Source of the DNA: Vreelandella sedimenti
GTDB lineage: Bacteria; Pseudomonadota; Gammaproteobacteria; Pseudomonadales; Halomonadaceae
Length of the DNA stretch: 64,000 nt
Assembly: GCF_013416325.1 (NCBI RefSeq)
Contig: NZ_JACCGK010000009.1
Span: 142,463-206,462 of the forward strand
Direction of reading: 5' to 3'
In this document: positions 35,201 to 44,665 of the stretch, piece after piece
Layout: every line of letters starts with the position of its first letter
How positions within the stretch are numbered: the first letter of the stretch is position 1
The notes under the pieces: generated by a model
What the model saw: the letters and a program-made list of their open reading frames with translations, nothing else
What the model was told of the DNA's origin: nothing
Database searches by the model: none
Program-made: the position numbers and the translations under genes

Positions 35201-35278
35201 GGAGCCTGTCAGACTGAATGCTGATCTACTGCAAATTCGTGTGTTTTTCGCGACGATCGGTCAAGCTTGACAGGCTCC
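35201..35278. repeat. Palindrome-ended intergenic repeat (78 bp)
   Basis: Perfect 11-bp inverted ends GGAGCCTGTCA (35201-35211) and TGACAGGCTCC (35268-35278) around a 56-base non-coding core. The size and form are like a small MITE or REP-type element. It lies just upstream of the lipoprotein gene. Confidence 0.55.
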
Positions 35279-35300
35279 GGGGCAATATTTTGGAGTGCGT

Positions 35301-35897
35301 ATGCGCAATGTATTAAGCAGTGTTGGTGTGTTGATGATATCCGTTGCGCTACTGGTAGGCTGTAGCGAAACAGACAAGCCGAGTGATTCGGCATCAACTG
35401 CAGAACAAACATCAGCTCCTGAGCCCACAGCTGCTGAGATAGAAGTGGCTGAGGCAGAAGAGATCGCGCCTCTTGTCGTCGAGATAATGGCGCATGTATC
35501 GCTGCGCAGTGATCGGCGTTTAATGGTGGAAGGCGAGAGCAACTTGCCCGATGAAACGCTGGTGCAGATTATTGTCGAACGCGAGATCAGCAGCGTGCGT
35601 TGGCGTGAGCGAACGCGTATAGAGGGTGGCGTGTTCGCAGCGGGCCCATTTGGCCCTGGCAGTGGCTTACCCGATGGTGGCTATATAGTACAGGTTGAGG
35701 TTTCCGAAGGCAGTGTGCAGCCGGAAGTCGTTCAAGCGCGTATCGGCCACGAGGGCCAGCACCTGGCGGGAGAGCTGGTAAATCAATCCCGCCATGGGCT
35801 GGGCCAAGTGGCCACCTACTCACGTCGCTTCTTGGTGGGGAGTGAGCCAAGGCAAACGCGTGACCAGGTGGAGGTGCTAGAGAGTCCGGGGAGGTAG
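35301..35897 (+). CDS. Putative lipoprotein of unknown function
   Basis: 198 residues. Lipoprotein signal peptide MRNVLSSVGVLMISVALLVGC with lipobox Leu-Val-Gly-Cys. An acidic Ser/Thr/Glu-rich linker to about residue 60 follows. The remainder is a compact beta-rich domain (HVSLRSDRRLMVEGESNLPDETLVQIIVER, GFVAAGPFG-like strand, YIVQVEVSEGS). I do not recognise the family. The middle resembles Ig-like or carboxypeptidase-regulatory-like sandwich folds, which is only a visual impression. GGAG at 35292 supports the ATG at 35301 over the GTG at 35295. Confidence 0.7.
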   Translation: MRNVLSSVGVLMISVALLVGCSETDKPSDSASTAEQTSAPEPTAAEIEVAEAEEIAPLVVEIMAHVSLRSDRRLMVEGESNLPDETLVQIIVEREISSVRWRERTRIEGGVFAAGPFGPGSGLPDGGYIVQVEVSEGSVQPEVVQARIGHEGQHLAGELVNQSRHGLGQVATYSRRFLVGSEPRQTRDQVEVLESPGR

Positions 35898-35902
35898 ACG
35901 CT

Positions 35903-36426
35903 TTAGGCAGGATGCCAATGGGCTAACAGTACTGCATGAATCGATGTGTCGCTTGGGGCTTTGGCGAAGTGCTCAATGACGAAACGATCGTCGCGTTGCA
36001 CTACATAGTGGCCCGCTTTGTGAAACACATGGGTTGGCCCGAGTAGCAGAAGGTCACCAGCATTAACGGGTGAAAAATCTGTACCTGGGCCGGGTGTTGC
36101 CATCACGCACGGTGCTTTCCACTCGATGCTCAGCGGGAGGTGACTGGGCATTTTAATGGTCGTTGCCTGTACCTGTTCCCAGGGGAGGGGGCCAGTATGG
36201 GTCAACGTTAATAGCTCGGGGGCGCTATCACCTTCCAATAGAGTTGCCAGGGAGCAGTCGAGTGCATCAGCGAGCGCCACAAGGCGTTCGTGACCGATCT
36301 GCTTGATCGCCCCAGATTCCCAATAAGAAATGGTGACATCTGACACGCCAACTTTGCGTGCGAGGGCAGCTTTGTTGAGCTTGGCCCTAAGCCGCAGTTG
36401 CTTGATACGTGAGCCTAGCGATTCCA
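35903..36426 (-). CDS. XRE-family regulator with S24-like C-terminal domain
   Basis: 174 residues. The N-terminal Cro/CI helix-turn-helix is about residues 5-60 (RIKQLRLRAKLNKAALARKVGVSDVTISYWESG). The C-terminal domain has the beta pattern of LexA/CI (TPGPGTDFSPVNAGDLLLLGP, GHYVVQRDDRFVIEHFAK) but no obvious Ser-Lys dyad. It probably binds DNA without self-cleavage. AGGAAG precedes the ATG at 36426. A slightly longer frame begins at 36454. It could be a domesticated phage repressor. Convergent with the lipoprotein gene, 5 bases apart. Confidence 0.72.
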
Positions 36427-36727
36427 TTTCGTCTTCCTGATGATGAGCTAACAAGCTCGTTGAATGTCTTCCACTATAAACTTCTCTAATATAGATAGTG
36501 GCGCTATGAACATACGTTATTGGTCTGTCTCAAGCTTGGGGTATGCGCCCAAAATGTTACTGCAGAGCCATACTAAGCGATTGTGCTTTAGCGCGCATTA
36601 GTGGACAAATAACGTTGAGTTAATTTCTCTGACGCTTTCTTGCACTAGTCGTTCCCTACGTGACGCTGTTGGTTGCGCCTAAGGTGCGTATAATATCGCC
36701 ATGCATTTTTGCCAATAGGACGTTTTC

Positions 36728-38212
36728 ATGACCGTACGTACTCGCATCGCACCTTCTCCCACAGGAGACCCCCACGTTGGTACGGCTTACATCGCGCTTT
36801 TTAACCTCTGTTTTGCGCGTCAGCACGGTGGCCAATTCATTCTGCGTATTGAAGACACTGATCAAGTGCGCTCTACGCCTGAGTCGGAGCAGATGATTCT
36901 CGATTCGCTGCGCTGGCTGGGTCTTGAGTGGGATGAAGGCCCCGATGTTGGCGGCCCCCACGGTCCTTATCGGCAAAGCGAGCGTGGCGATATTTATGCT
37001 CAATACGCCCAGCAGTTGTTGGATGCCGGGCATGCATTTAAGTGTTATCGCACCAGTGAAGAGCTTGATGAGCTGCGTGAAACCCGCAAGGCTGCGGGCT
37101 TGCACTTGGCATTGAAGCCTGCTGACTTAGCATTGGATAGCCAAGAGCAAGCACGCCGTGAACAGGAAGGCTGGCCTTATGTAGTGCGCATGAATGTGCC
37201 CGCTGAAGGCGTTTGTGTGGTCAACGATATGCTGCGCGGTTCGATTGAAGTGGAGTGGGCGCAGGTGGACGCGCAAATTCTGCTTAAATCAGACGGCATG
37301 CCCACTTATCACCTCGCCAATGTGGTCGACGATCATCTAATGGCGATTACTCATGTGCTGCGTGGGGAAGAGTGGATTAACTCAGCACCAAAGCACCAAC
37401 TGCTGTATGAGTATTTTGGTTGGCAAATGCCGCAACTTTGTCACATGCCGCTGCTGCGCAACCCCGATAAATCCAAACTCTCTAAACGCAAAAACCCGAC
37501 CTCTATCAATTATTATCGTCGGATGGGCTTTTTAGCCCAGGCTGTTACCAACTACTTGGGGCGGATGGGGTGGTCGATGCCCGATGAGCGCGAGAAGTTC
37601 AGTCTACAAGAGATGATGGCGGAGTTTGACGTTCAGCGTGTCTCGTTAGGTGGCCCTGTATTTGACTTGGAGAAACTGACCTGGCTAAACGGTGTGTATA
37701 TCCGTGAAGACCTGGATGATGATGCACTGTTGAGCGCACTGCGTGACTGGGCTTTCAATGAAGCCTACGTTAAGCAGATACTGCCGCAGGTGCGACCTCG
37801 GGTAGAGACGCTCTCCCAGGTAATGCCGTTGGCAGGGCACTTTTTCTCTGGCCTTCCGGCGCTAACAAAAGCGTCGTTTGATAGCGTGAAGCTTGAAGAA
37901 GAGGAACTGGTCAAATTACTTCAGTTCCTTGTCTGGCGGTTCGAGGGCGTTTCGGCTTGGCATAAAGAGGCGCTTTTGAACGAGGTCAAAGCGCTGGCTG
38001 AGCACTTTGACTTGAAAATGAAAGCCTTTCTGGCGCCCGTGTTTATTGCTATTACCGGCAGCACGTCCAGTACTTCAGTGATGGATGCCATGGCGATTCT
38101 TGGCTCCGACGTTACACGGGCACGCCTGCGCAGTGCGATAGAGGTATTGGGCGGCGTCTCGAAAAAACAGGCGAAGCGCTTTGAGAAAGAGTTTCGTGAA
38201 ATAGCTTTGTGA
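36728..38212 (+). CDS. gltX: Glutamyl-tRNA synthetase
   Basis: Class I aminoacyl-tRNA synthetase that charges tRNA-Glu. 494 residues. The HIGH-equivalent is [13 protein letters not shown] and the KMSKS-equivalent is [12 protein letters not shown]. The C-terminal anticodon-binding helical domain is complete. It sits directly upstream of tRNA-Ala and tRNA-Glu genes, an arrangement that links the enzyme with its substrate tRNA. TATAAT at 36689-36694 is a possible -10. The stop codon lies inside a 13-bp tandem repeat (38196-38233). Confidence 0.97.
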   Translation: MTVRTRIAPSPTGDPHVGTAYIALFNLCFARQHGGQFILRIEDTDQVRSTPESEQMILDSLRWLGLEWDEGPDVGGPHGPYRQSERGDIYAQYAQQLLDAGHAFKCYRTSEELDELRETRKAAGLHLALKPADLALDSQEQARREQEGWPYVVRMNVPAEGVCVVNDMLRGSIEVEWAQVDAQILLKSDGMPTYHLANVVDDHLMAITHVLRGEEWINSAPKHQLLYEYFGWQMPQLCHMPLLRNPDKSKLSKRKNPTSINYYRRMGFLAQAVTNYLGRMGWSMPDEREKFSLQEMMAEFDVQRVSLGGPVFDLEKLTWLNGVYIREDLDDDALLSALRDWAFNEAYVKQILPQVRPRVETLSQVMPLAGHFFSGLPALTKASFDSVKLEEEELVKLLQFLVWRFEGVSAWHKEALLNEVKALAEHFDLKMKAFLAPVFIAITGSTSSTSVMDAMAILGSDVTRARLRSAIEVLGGVSKKQAKRFEKEFREIAL

Positions 38213-38233
38213 AATAGCTTCGTGAAACAGTTT
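38196..38233. repeat. 13-bp tandem repeat across the gltX stop codon
   Basis: GTGAAATAGCTT occurs at 38196 and 38209, and a degenerate third copy GTGAAACAGTTT at 38222, period 13. The gltX stop codon lies in the second unit. Confidence 0.7.
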
Positions 38234-38269
38234 AGTAAAATCAGCTAACCGCGCTTGAGATAGCGTTAG

Positions 38270-38306
38270 CGCCAATTTCTCGTCCTTAGGAAATTGGCGT
38301 TTTTTC
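38270..38306 (+). terminator. Terminator of gltX
   Basis: CGCCAATTTC / GAAATTGGCG stem (38270-38279 and 38290-38299) followed by TTTTTT. Confidence 0.88.
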
Positions 38307-38308
38307 TG

Positions 38309-38337
38309 TTGACGAAGACCTGCGGAATCAGTATTAT
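38309..38337 (+). promoter_or_regulatory. Sigma-70 promoter of the tRNA genes
   Basis: TTGACG (38309-38314), 17-base spacer, TATTAT (38332-38337). It is 22 bases upstream of the tRNA-Ala gene. Confidence 0.7.
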
Positions 38338-38359
38338 ACGCTCCGTCTTCGCGACATGT

Positions 38360-38435
38360 GGGGCCTTAGCTCAGCTGGGAGAGCGCAACACTGGCAGTGT
38401 TGAGGTCAGCGGTTCGATCCCGCTAGGCTCCACCA
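38360..38435 (+). tRNA. tRNA-Ala (anticodon GGC)
   Basis: 76 bases including an encoded CCA. Acceptor GGGGCCT pairs with AGGCTCC (one G-U), D-stem GCTC/GAGC. The anticodon loop CTGGCAG gives GGC, and the T-loop is TTCGATC. It is read together with tRNA-Glu downstream. Confidence 0.95.
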
Positions 38436-38483
38436 ATTCGTAGTACTTGTCATCAGTGCCTTTCGCGAAGCGGCTCGATATAC

Positions 38484-38559
38484 GTCCCATTCGTCTAGTG
38501 GTCTAGGACACCGCCCTTTCACGGCGGTAACAGGGGTTCGAACCCCCTATGGGACGCCA
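38484..38559 (+). tRNA. tRNA-Glu (anticodon TTC)
   Basis: 76 bases including CCA. Acceptor GTCCCAT / ATGGGAC. The anticodon loop CTTTCAC gives TTC, and the T-arm is GGGGTTCGAACCCC. It lies 48 bases after tRNA-Ala, probably the same transcript, and next to gltX. Confidence 0.96.
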
Positions 38560-39207
38560 CTAATTCAGTATCCCTCCTAATCGTTTATTTCTCTGGCAAT
38601 GAGTCTTCTCATTTGCTGGTTTTTTGTATTCCTGCCGTTCACAAAAGAGCTACAAATCGACAATTTTTGGACGATTTTGTGCTTGACTTGTCCACTTTTT
38701 CGATTCTTGTTTTAAGGTTGTGCACAACCCCTTGTTGTTGACGTAAAAAATCTTTAACAGAACTTAAACCCTTGAAAAACAATAGCTTATGTTAGGTTAA
38801 AAAATAACCAATTTAAGGCTGGCCCACTGCCCATGGCGATTTCGGGACGTTTTGAAGTGGTTGTGAACAGGGTTATCCACAGATAGTGTGGAAAACCCTG
38901 AGCCAGGCCAGGATGTCAAAAAGTCAAGCGATATTAGGGCTTCTCGGGGGGGGGTAGTGGTGGCGATTTCGCCCAATGAATGCATCAAACGAGGCGAAAC
39001 AGAACGCTATCAAATGGCTCCCATCAACGGTGCACTTAATAATTGCAACGGCTGATCAACAGGGCAGGCTATGCTCAGCAGGACAAGGGGCGGTCTCTAG
39101 GTGCGAGCTAATTCAAGGCTCGATAAGTCAGTCGATTGATGGTGGGTGCCTGTGGTGGTGCGTTGAAGGCCTATGAGGCATCGCGCCAATTAGTTCATGC
39201 ATAAGCA
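38560..39207. other. AT-rich intergenic region with DnaA-box hairpin (648 bp)
   Basis: No gene is convincing here. The region carries AT-rich stretches around 38700-38820, TTGTGCACAA at about 38717, and an inverted pair of DnaA-box-like sequences at 38868-38900. The 66-codon frame at 38976 has no ribosome site and looks accidental. Confidence 0.6.
38868..38900. promoter_or_regulatory. Inverted pair of DnaA-box-like sequences
   Basis: The left arm CAGGGTTATCCACA and the right arm TGTGGAAAACCCTG pair at 13 of 14 positions around GATAG. The left arm contains a perfect DnaA box (TTATCCACA), and the right arm contains a near match on the other strand. Confidence 0.5.
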
Positions 39208-39231
39208 AAAGGCCACCCTAAGGTGGCCTTT
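39208..39231 (-). terminator. Terminator of gltA
   Basis: AAAGGCCACC / GGTGGCCTTT stem with a 4-base loop. Read on the minus strand it ends in TTTT, about 25 bases after the gltA stop. Confidence 0.75.
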
Positions 39232-39255
39232 GGTCGTACCGTCATGTGGAAGGGG

Positions 39256-40542
39256 TTATTTTTTTGGATAGTCACGCTGGTCGTGGCCAATATAGAGCTG
39301 GCGCGGACGACCGATTTTGTAGCTTTCGCTGAGCATCTCGTGCCAATGCGAGATCCAGCCAATGGTGCGCGATACAGCGAAAATCACGGTGAACATATTG
39401 GTTGGGATGCCCATCGCTTTCAGAATGATGCCTGAGTAGAAATCAACGTTCGGGTACAGCTTCCGCTCAATGAAGTACTCGTCTTCTAGGGCAATCTGCT
39501 CAAGACGCTTAGCGATTTTAAGCTGCGGGTCGTCGGCCATGCCGAGCTCTGCAAGTACTTCGTCGCAGGTCTCTTTCATTACCTTGGCGCGCGGGTCAAA
39601 GTTGCGATACACGCGGTGACCAAAGCCCATTAGCTTGAACGGGTCGTCCTTATTCTTGGCTTTATCAACAAAGCGCTGGATGTTCTCTTCGGAGTCTTCA
39701 CCGATTTCGTCAAGCATGGCCAGCACGGCTTCGTTGGCGCCGCCATGAGCGGGGCCCCAAAGTGCCGCGATACCTGCGCTAATACAAGCGAACGGGTTGG
39801 CACCTGTGGAGCCTGCCAAGCGTACAGTCGAGGTAGAGGCATTCTGCTCGTGATCCGCGTGCAGCATGAAGATGCGATCCATGGCTTTCGCGTATACCGG
39901 GTTGATTTTGTACTCTTCGCAAGGGTTGCTGAACATCATGTAGAGGAAGTTCTCTGCATAGGTCAGGTCGTTGCGCGGGTAGTTAAAGGGCTGACCCACA
40001 TTATACTTATGGGACATTGCCGCTAGTGTAGGCATCTTGGCGATCAGACGGATCGCGCTGATCACACGATCTTCCTCTTGAGTGATGTCCATGTGGTCGT
40101 GGTAGAAGGCCGCTAAGCCACCCACTACACCGCACAAAATAGACATCGGGTGCGCATCACGGCGGAACCCTTTAAAGAAGTTGTTGATCTGATCGTGAAC
40201 CATGGTGTGGTTGCGAATGCGCGATTCAAAATCCGCGTATTGCTCGTCGTTGGGTAACTCACCAAACAGCAGGGTGTAGCACACTTCTACGAAATTGGAC
40301 TCTTTGGCCAGTTGATCAATCGGGTAGCCGCGGTGTAGCAGCACGCCCTTGCCGCCATCAATATAAGTGATGGCAGACTGGCAGGAAGAGGTGGCCATAA
40401 AGCCGGGGTCGTAGGTGAACAGGCCTTCAGCGCCTAAACCGCGTACGTCGATGACGTCGGGGCCAAGTGTGCCGGAATACATGGGTAGCTCGATCGGTTT
40501 ATCCAGACCGTCTACCGTCAATGTCGCTTTCCTGTCAGCCAT
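39256..40542 (-). CDS. gltA: Citrate synthase (type II)
   Basis: Condenses acetyl-CoA and oxaloacetate in the TCA cycle. 428 residues, typical of the NADH-sensitive hexameric gammaproteobacterial enzyme. Active-site segments are [32 protein letters not shown] and [13 protein letters not shown], containing the catalytic histidines and aspartate. The N-terminal [20 protein letters not shown] is typical. It is divergent from sdhC. A sigma-70 promoter is visible 75-100 bases upstream. Confidence 0.98.
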   Translation of the reverse strand: MADRKATLTVDGLDKPIELPMYSGTLGPDVIDVRGLGAEGLFTYDPGFMATSSCQSAITYIDGGKGVLLHRGYPIDQLAKESNFVEVCYTLLFGELPNDEQYADFESRIRNHTMVHDQINNFFKGFRRDAHPMSILCGVVGGLAAFYHDHMDITQEEDRVISAIRLIAKMPTLAAMSHKYNVGQPFNYPRNDLTYAENFLYMMFSNPCEEYKINPVYAKAMDRIFMLHADHEQNASTSTVRLAGSTGANPFACISAGIAALWGPAHGGANEAVLAMLDEIGEDSEENIQRFVDKAKNKDDPFKLMGFGHRVYRNFDPRAKVMKETCDEVLAELGMADDPQLKIAKRLEQIALEDEYFIERKLYPNVDFYSGIILKAMGIPTNMFTVIFAVSRTIGWISHWHEMLSESYKIGRPRQLYIGHDQRDYPKK

Positions 40543-40617
40543 GCTGGCCTCCTTTCGAATTCGGGTTGGGACGTAAAGTCATTGCTGCGCATACCGCGCC
40601 GGCGAAAAGGCTTGCCC

Positions 40618-40645
40618 ACTATAGAAGTGTGCGACATTTTGTCAA
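40618..40645 (-). promoter_or_regulatory. Sigma-70 promoter of gltA
   Basis: On the minus strand TTGACA, 16-base spacer, TATAGT. Confidence 0.7.
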
Positions 40646-40883
40646 TTAGCCTAAGCGCTAGCTTCAGGTTGTACAAATATTGTTGCTTTGAATAGTTTTT
40701 GTATACGATGAAAAAGCCTACATTATGGCGAAACGTCAGAAGATTGACGATAGGCTAACATGATATGTTAACAGGCTTATCAAATTGCTAATCTACTGTC
40801 ACTATAACCATGCTGCAGCGCAAAATCGACTCAGGATGCGGACAATTTTCTTGCACCATAGTCGAGTTAGGGCTGAGTTCGGT
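40646..40883. other. gltA-sdhC divergent control region
   Basis: Contains nested inverted repeats: AGCCTA/TAGGCT (40715-40720 and 40751-40756) around CGTCA/TGACG (40734-40738 and 40745-40749). They lie between the two divergent promoters and might bind a shared TCA-cycle regulator. No gene seen. Confidence 0.4.
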
Positions 40884-40912
40884 TTGTAAGCGAGGGCGAA
40901 GGTTCTTATAAT
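40884..40912 (+). promoter_or_regulatory. Sigma-70 promoter of the sdh-suc cluster
   Basis: TTGTAA (40884-40889), 17-base spacer, TATAAT (40907-40912). Transcription would start near 40919, giving a leader of about 110 bases, unusually G+C-rich with several possible stems. Confidence 0.7.
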
Positions 40913-41031
40913 CCACGGCGCGCGACCGGCAGGTAGGTGGTCGTGCCCGACTTGGCAACGGCCGAGCCCCTTCCAGCAACCACCGCCCGCTCGGGCCATG
41001 CCCGACCTGTCGCAGAGCGGGCCAAGAGAGT

Positions 41032-41421
41032 GTGTACAAAGCCGTGAATAGCAAACGACCCGTAAACCTAGACCTTACTACGATACATTTCCCACTGCCG
41101 GCGCTGACGTCGATCACACACCGCATCACGGGTGTCATCCTGTTCGTTGGCCTGATTTTCGCTTTTTGGGCGCTGGGCAAGTCCTTGTCATCTCCTGCGG
41201 GTTTCGACGCCGTTAGCGATGCACTGGCCAATAATTTTTTGGCTAAGTTGATTGCTTGGGGGTTGTTATCCGCACTGGCATTCCACTTTGTAGCAGGTAT
41301 CAAGCACCTGCTGATGGATGCCGATATTGGGGTAACCCTTGAGGGTGGCGTTAAAAAAGCGCAGATCACCGTCGTGGTCAGCGCTGTTCTGATTATTCTG
41401 GCAGGAGTTTGGGTATGGTAA
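41032..41421 (+). CDS. sdhC: Succinate dehydrogenase cytochrome b556 subunit
   Basis: Membrane anchor of complex II, 129 residues with three hydrophobic helices. The family signature runs NSKRPVNLDLTTI, HRITGVILFVGLIF, and FHFVAGIKHLLMDAD, with the haem-ligand histidine in the last. Start is a GTG at 41032 (an in-frame GTG also at 41044), by analogy with Pseudomonas SdhC, which begins similarly. GAGAG just upstream is rather close. The stop overlaps sdhD. Confidence 0.93.
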   Translation: MYKAVNSKRPVNLDLTTIHFPLPALTSITHRITGVILFVGLIFAFWALGKSLSSPAGFDAVSDALANNFLAKLIAWGLLSALAFHFVAGIKHLLMDADIGVTLEGGVKKAQITVVVSAVLIILAGVWVW

Positions 41422-41762
41422 CTAACATTACAAGTTTTGGCCGTAGTGGGCTTTCTGACTGGCTGATGCAGCGCGTTTCTGCTGTTATTTTGGCCCTCTA
41501 CACGGTCTTTATCGTTGCCTTTCTGCTGTTTAATCCGAACCTCGATTACTACACGTGGAGCGGTCTGTTCAGCCAGACGTGGATGCGGATTTTCTCGCTA
41601 CTGGCGTTCGTCGCCTTAGCCGCACACGCCTGGATCGGCCTGTGGACCGTCACCACCGACTATCTCAAGTCCACTCGCCTGCGCGTGGGTGTCCAAGCTG
41701 TCATCATCTTGGGCATTTTCGTGTACTTGGTGTGGGGCATTCAAATTTTGTGGGGAGCTTGA
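41415..41762 (+). CDS. sdhD: Succinate dehydrogenase hydrophobic membrane anchor subunit
   Basis: 115 residues, three hydrophobic helices. Typical elements are [21 protein letters not shown] and [17 protein letters not shown], with the haem-ligand and quinone-site histidine and tyrosine region. The ATG at 41415, preceded by GGAG at 41404, is preferred over the upstream ATG at 41409. It overlaps sdhC by 7 bases, so the two are coupled. Confidence 0.93.
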   Translation: MVTNITSFGRSGLSDWLMQRVSAVILALYTVFIVAFLLFNPNLDYYTWSGLFSQTWMRIFSLLAFVALAAHAWIGLWTVTTDYLKSTRLRVGVQAVIILGIFVYLVWGIQILWGA

Positions 41763-41766
41763 TTAC

Positions 41767-43539
41767 ATGTCTAATCTGCGTAGCCTGACGTTTGACGCCA
41801 TTATCATTGGTGGCGGTGGCTCTGGCCTGCGAGCCGCTCTGGAGCTGGCGAAGTCCGGTAAAAAGACGGCCGTGTTATCGAAAGTTTTCCCGACCCGCTC
41901 TCACACCGTTTCTGCCCAGGGTGGTATTACCTGCGCGATTGCGTCCGATGACCCGAATGATGACTGGCGCTGGCACATGTACGACACCGTTAAAGGCGGC
42001 GATTATATCGCTGACCAGGACGCGGCGGAGTATATGTGCTCTGAAGGCCCGAAAGCGGTATTCGAGCTCGAGCATATGGGCCTGCCGTTCTCGCGTTTGG
42101 ATAACGGTCGCATTTATCAGCGCCCGTTTGGCGGTCAGTCGAAGAACTTCGGTGAAGGTGGCCAGGCAGCTCGTACCTGTGCCGCTGCTGACCGTACCGG
42201 CCACGCGCTGTTGCACACCCTTTACCAGAATAACTTGAAGAACAATACCGTGTTCCTCAATGAGTGGTACGCGGTGGATTTAGTCAAAAATGCCAGCGGT
42301 GACGTGGTCGGTTGTATTGCCATGTGCATCGAGACAGGTGAAGTGGTGCACGTTAAATCCAAGGCCACGGTGCTCGCTACCGGTGGTGCAGGCCGCATTT
42401 ATGCCTCCACAACCAATGCGTTGATCAACACCGGTGACGGCATTGGCATGGCGCTGCGTGCGGGCTTCCCGATGCAGGACATGGAAATGTGGCAGTTCCA
42501 CCCGACCGGTATTTACGGTGCGGGCACGCTGGTCACAGAAGGCTGTCGCGGTGAGGGTGGCTATCTGATCAATAAAGACGGCGAGCGCTTTATGGAGCGT
42601 TATGCGCCGAACGCCAAAGATTTGGCGGGCCGCGACGTTGTTGCTCGTTCGATGGTCATGGAAATTCTGGAAGGTCGTGGCTGTGGCGAGAAGGGCGATC
42701 ACGTCTTCTTGAAGCTCGATCACCTGGGTGAAGAAGTACTTGGTAAGCGCCTACCCGGTATCGTTGAGCTTTCTAAGACGTTTGCTCACGTCGATCCGGC
42801 AAAAGACCCGATCCCGGTCGTACCGACCTGCCACTACATGATGGGCGGTATACCGACCAACATTCATGGTCAGGCGATTACCATGGACGAAAGCGGTAAC
42901 GATCATATCGTTAACGGCCTGTTTGCCTGTGGTGAAGCAGCATGCGTATCTGTTCACGGTGCTAACCGCTTGGGCGGTAACTCGCTGCTGGATCTCGTGG
43001 TCTTCGGGCGTGCCGCAGGCATGTTTATTGAAGGCGCCCTGAACGAAGGCATTGAGTACCTGGACGCTTCCGAGTCTGATATTGAGTCGGCCATGAAGCG
43101 GATCACGCGCTGGAATGAGTCTGAAGGTGGTGAAAGTATTCCTGAGCTGAAAGCTGAGCTTCAGGAAATCATGCAGACCTCCTTCGGCGTATTCCGCGAA
43201 GAGAAAAACATGCTGGAAGGCGTCGACAAGCTAGCGCTACTGCGTGAGCGCATCGCCAATGCCCACTTGCCTGACAAGTCCAATGCCTTCAACACTGCCC
43301 GTGTAGAAGCACTGGAACTTGATAACTTGATGGAAGTGGCAGAAGCGACGGCGATCGCTGCCCTTGAGCGTAAAGAGAGCCGCGGCGCCCACTCGCGCTA
43401 CGACTATCCAGACCGTGATGACGTCAACTGGCTGAAGCATTCGCTCTTCTTCCCGGCGACGAAAGAGCTGAAAAAACGCGACGTTAACTTCAAGCCGAAA
43501 ACCGTTGATACGTTCGAGCCTAAGGTTCGTACCTACTAA
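41767..43539 (+). CDS. sdhA: Succinate dehydrogenase flavoprotein subunit
   Basis: FAD-binding catalytic subunit, 590 residues. The dinucleotide site is [17 protein letters not shown]. The FAD-linking histidine is in [13 protein letters not shown]. The active-site [21 protein letters not shown] and [18 protein letters not shown] are present. The frame is open further upstream into sdhD, but GGGGAG suits the ATG at 41767. It oxidises succinate to fumarate at the cytoplasmic face of complex II. Confidence 0.98.
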   Translation: MSNLRSLTFDAIIIGGGGSGLRAALELAKSGKKTAVLSKVFPTRSHTVSAQGGITCAIASDDPNDDWRWHMYDTVKGGDYIADQDAAEYMCSEGPKAVFELEHMGLPFSRLDNGRIYQRPFGGQSKNFGEGGQAARTCAAADRTGHALLHTLYQNNLKNNTVFLNEWYAVDLVKNASGDVVGCIAMCIETGEVVHVKSKATVLATGGAGRIYASTTNALINTGDGIGMALRAGFPMQDMEMWQFHPTGIYGAGTLVTEGCRGEGGYLINKDGERFMERYAPNAKDLAGRDVVARSMVMEILEGRGCGEKGDHVFLKLDHLGEEVLGKRLPGIVELSKTFAHVDPAKDPIPVVPTCHYMMGGIPTNIHGQAITMDESGNDHIVNGLFACGEAACVSVHGANRLGGNSLLDLVVFGRAAGMFIEGALNEGIEYLDASESDIESAMKRITRWNESEGGESIPELKAELQEIMQTSFGVFREEKNMLEGVDKLALLRERIANAHLPDKSNAFNTARVEALELDNLMEVAEATAIAALERKESRGAHSRYDYPDRDDVNWLKHSLFFPATKELKKRDVNFKPKTVDTFEPKVRTY

Positions 43540-43566
43540 ACGCCGCATAGACGAGAGGGAGTCACT

Positions 43567-44277
43567 ATGTCCAATCTTCAGGTATCCGTATACCGTTACA
43601 ATCCGGAAACCGACTCCGCACCTTACATGCAAGAGTTTCAGGTCGATACTAAAGGCCGCGATGTGATGGTGCTGGATGTTCTTCATATGATGAAGGAACA
43701 AGACAGCGGTTTGGCGTTTCGTCGCAGCTGCCGTGAAGGCGTCTGCGGTTCAGACGGCATGAACATGAACGGCAAAAACGGCTTGGCGTGTATCACGCCG
43801 CTGTCAGATGTTGTCAAAAACAACAAGCTGACCCTGCGCCCGCTGCCGGGCTTGCCGGTTATTCGCGATATGGTCGTCGATATGGGCTTGTTCTATAAGC
43901 AGTACGAGCGTATTCAGCCGTACCTGCAAAACGACACGCCACCGCCTGCCATTGAGCGCCTACAGTCGCCAGAAGAGCGCGACAAGCTAGATGGCTTGTA
44001 TGAGTGTATTCTGTGCGCATGCTGCTCAACGTCTTGCCCGTCGTTCTGGTGGAACCCCGAGAAGTTTGTCGGCCCTGCTGGTTTGCTGCAATCTTACCGC
44101 TTCCTGGCCGATTCCCGTGACACGGCTACCAGCGAGCGGTTGAGCAACTTGGAAGATCCGTTCTCGGTGTTCCGTTGCCGTGGCATCATGAACTGTGTTG
44201 CGGTGTGCCCAAAAGGGCTCAACCCTACCCGGGCAATTGGTAAAATTCGCGAAATGTTACTTGCTGATGCTACCTAA
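43567..44277 (+). CDS. sdhB: Succinate dehydrogenase iron-sulfur subunit
   Basis: 236 residues holding three Fe-S clusters. The [2Fe-2S] site is SCREGVCGSDGMNMNG...LAC. The [4Fe-4S] and [3Fe-4S] ligands are in CILCACCSTSCPSFWW and CRGIMNCVAVCPKGLNP. It passes electrons from SdhA to the quinone site of SdhCD. GAGGGAG upstream of the ATG. It is the last gene before a 390-base gap with two hairpins that separates it from sucA. Confidence 0.98.
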   Translation: MSNLQVSVYRYNPETDSAPYMQEFQVDTKGRDVMVLDVLHMMKEQDSGLAFRRSCREGVCGSDGMNMNGKNGLACITPLSDVVKNNKLTLRPLPGLPVIRDMVVDMGLFYKQYERIQPYLQNDTPPPAIERLQSPEERDKLDGLYECILCACCSTSCPSFWWNPEKFVGPAGLLQSYRFLADSRDTATSERLSNLEDPFSVFRCRGIMNCVAVCPKGLNPTRAIGKIREMLLADAT

Positions 44278-44665
44278 GCCTATGACATCTTAGTAAAAAT
44301 GCGCCTGCCACTTAAGTTGGGTGATAATGCCACTTAAATCATGGCGCTTCGCTTGTTATCATAGGGTTTGTCACGCGGTGCGGCGTCACGCCGCACCGTT
44401 GATCAGACAAGTTTGAAAGCCGGTGCCTGGGGTACCGGCTTTCGAGCATGAACTGAAGACGAAACATCGTATGACCGCTAGAAACACACTATGAACGCTA
44501 GATGCGACATAAAGTGTTAGATGAAGAATAGCTAGACGAACAGGGTTTCCGGCCGTTGGCCGGCGCCGCCGGCAAATGTCCCGCCCCGCCGGCAGGGCAA
44601 TAGCGATGTCGCCGCATGTTTGCGACGATACCGATACCACCCCATCAGTGCAGGGTGACCGAGAG
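44278..44665. other. sdhB-sucA intergenic region (388 bp)
   Basis: Two hairpins lie here. The first is CGGTGCGGCG / CGCCGCACCG at 44376-44398 with a 3-base loop. The second is GAAAGCCGGTGCC pairing with GGTACCGGCTTTC at 44415-44443 (one mismatch). Neither has a strong T-run. They could attenuate read-through or end the sdh message, with suc transcribed in part from a promoter further down. A G+C-rich segment with GCCGGC repeats follows. Confidence 0.5.
44376..44398 (+). terminator. Possible terminator/attenuator after sdhB
   Basis: Perfect 10-bp G+C-rich stem with loop TCA, but no T-run follows. Termination efficiency cannot be judged. Confidence 0.45.

Noticed and set aside
38700-38900. Chromosomal replication origin
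   Set aside because: Only one perfect DnaA box plus its weak inverse, no GATC cluster, and no dnaA, gidA or rpmH nearby. A titration site is the most that can be claimed.
38976-39176. 66-codon open frame in the gap before gltA
   Set aside because: No ribosome site, no recognisable domain, low-complexity composition. Probably accidental.
40788-41369. 193-codon frame on the minus strand across the sdh promoter and sdhC
   Set aside because: It lies opposite a well-supported gene and has the composition of a shadow frame.
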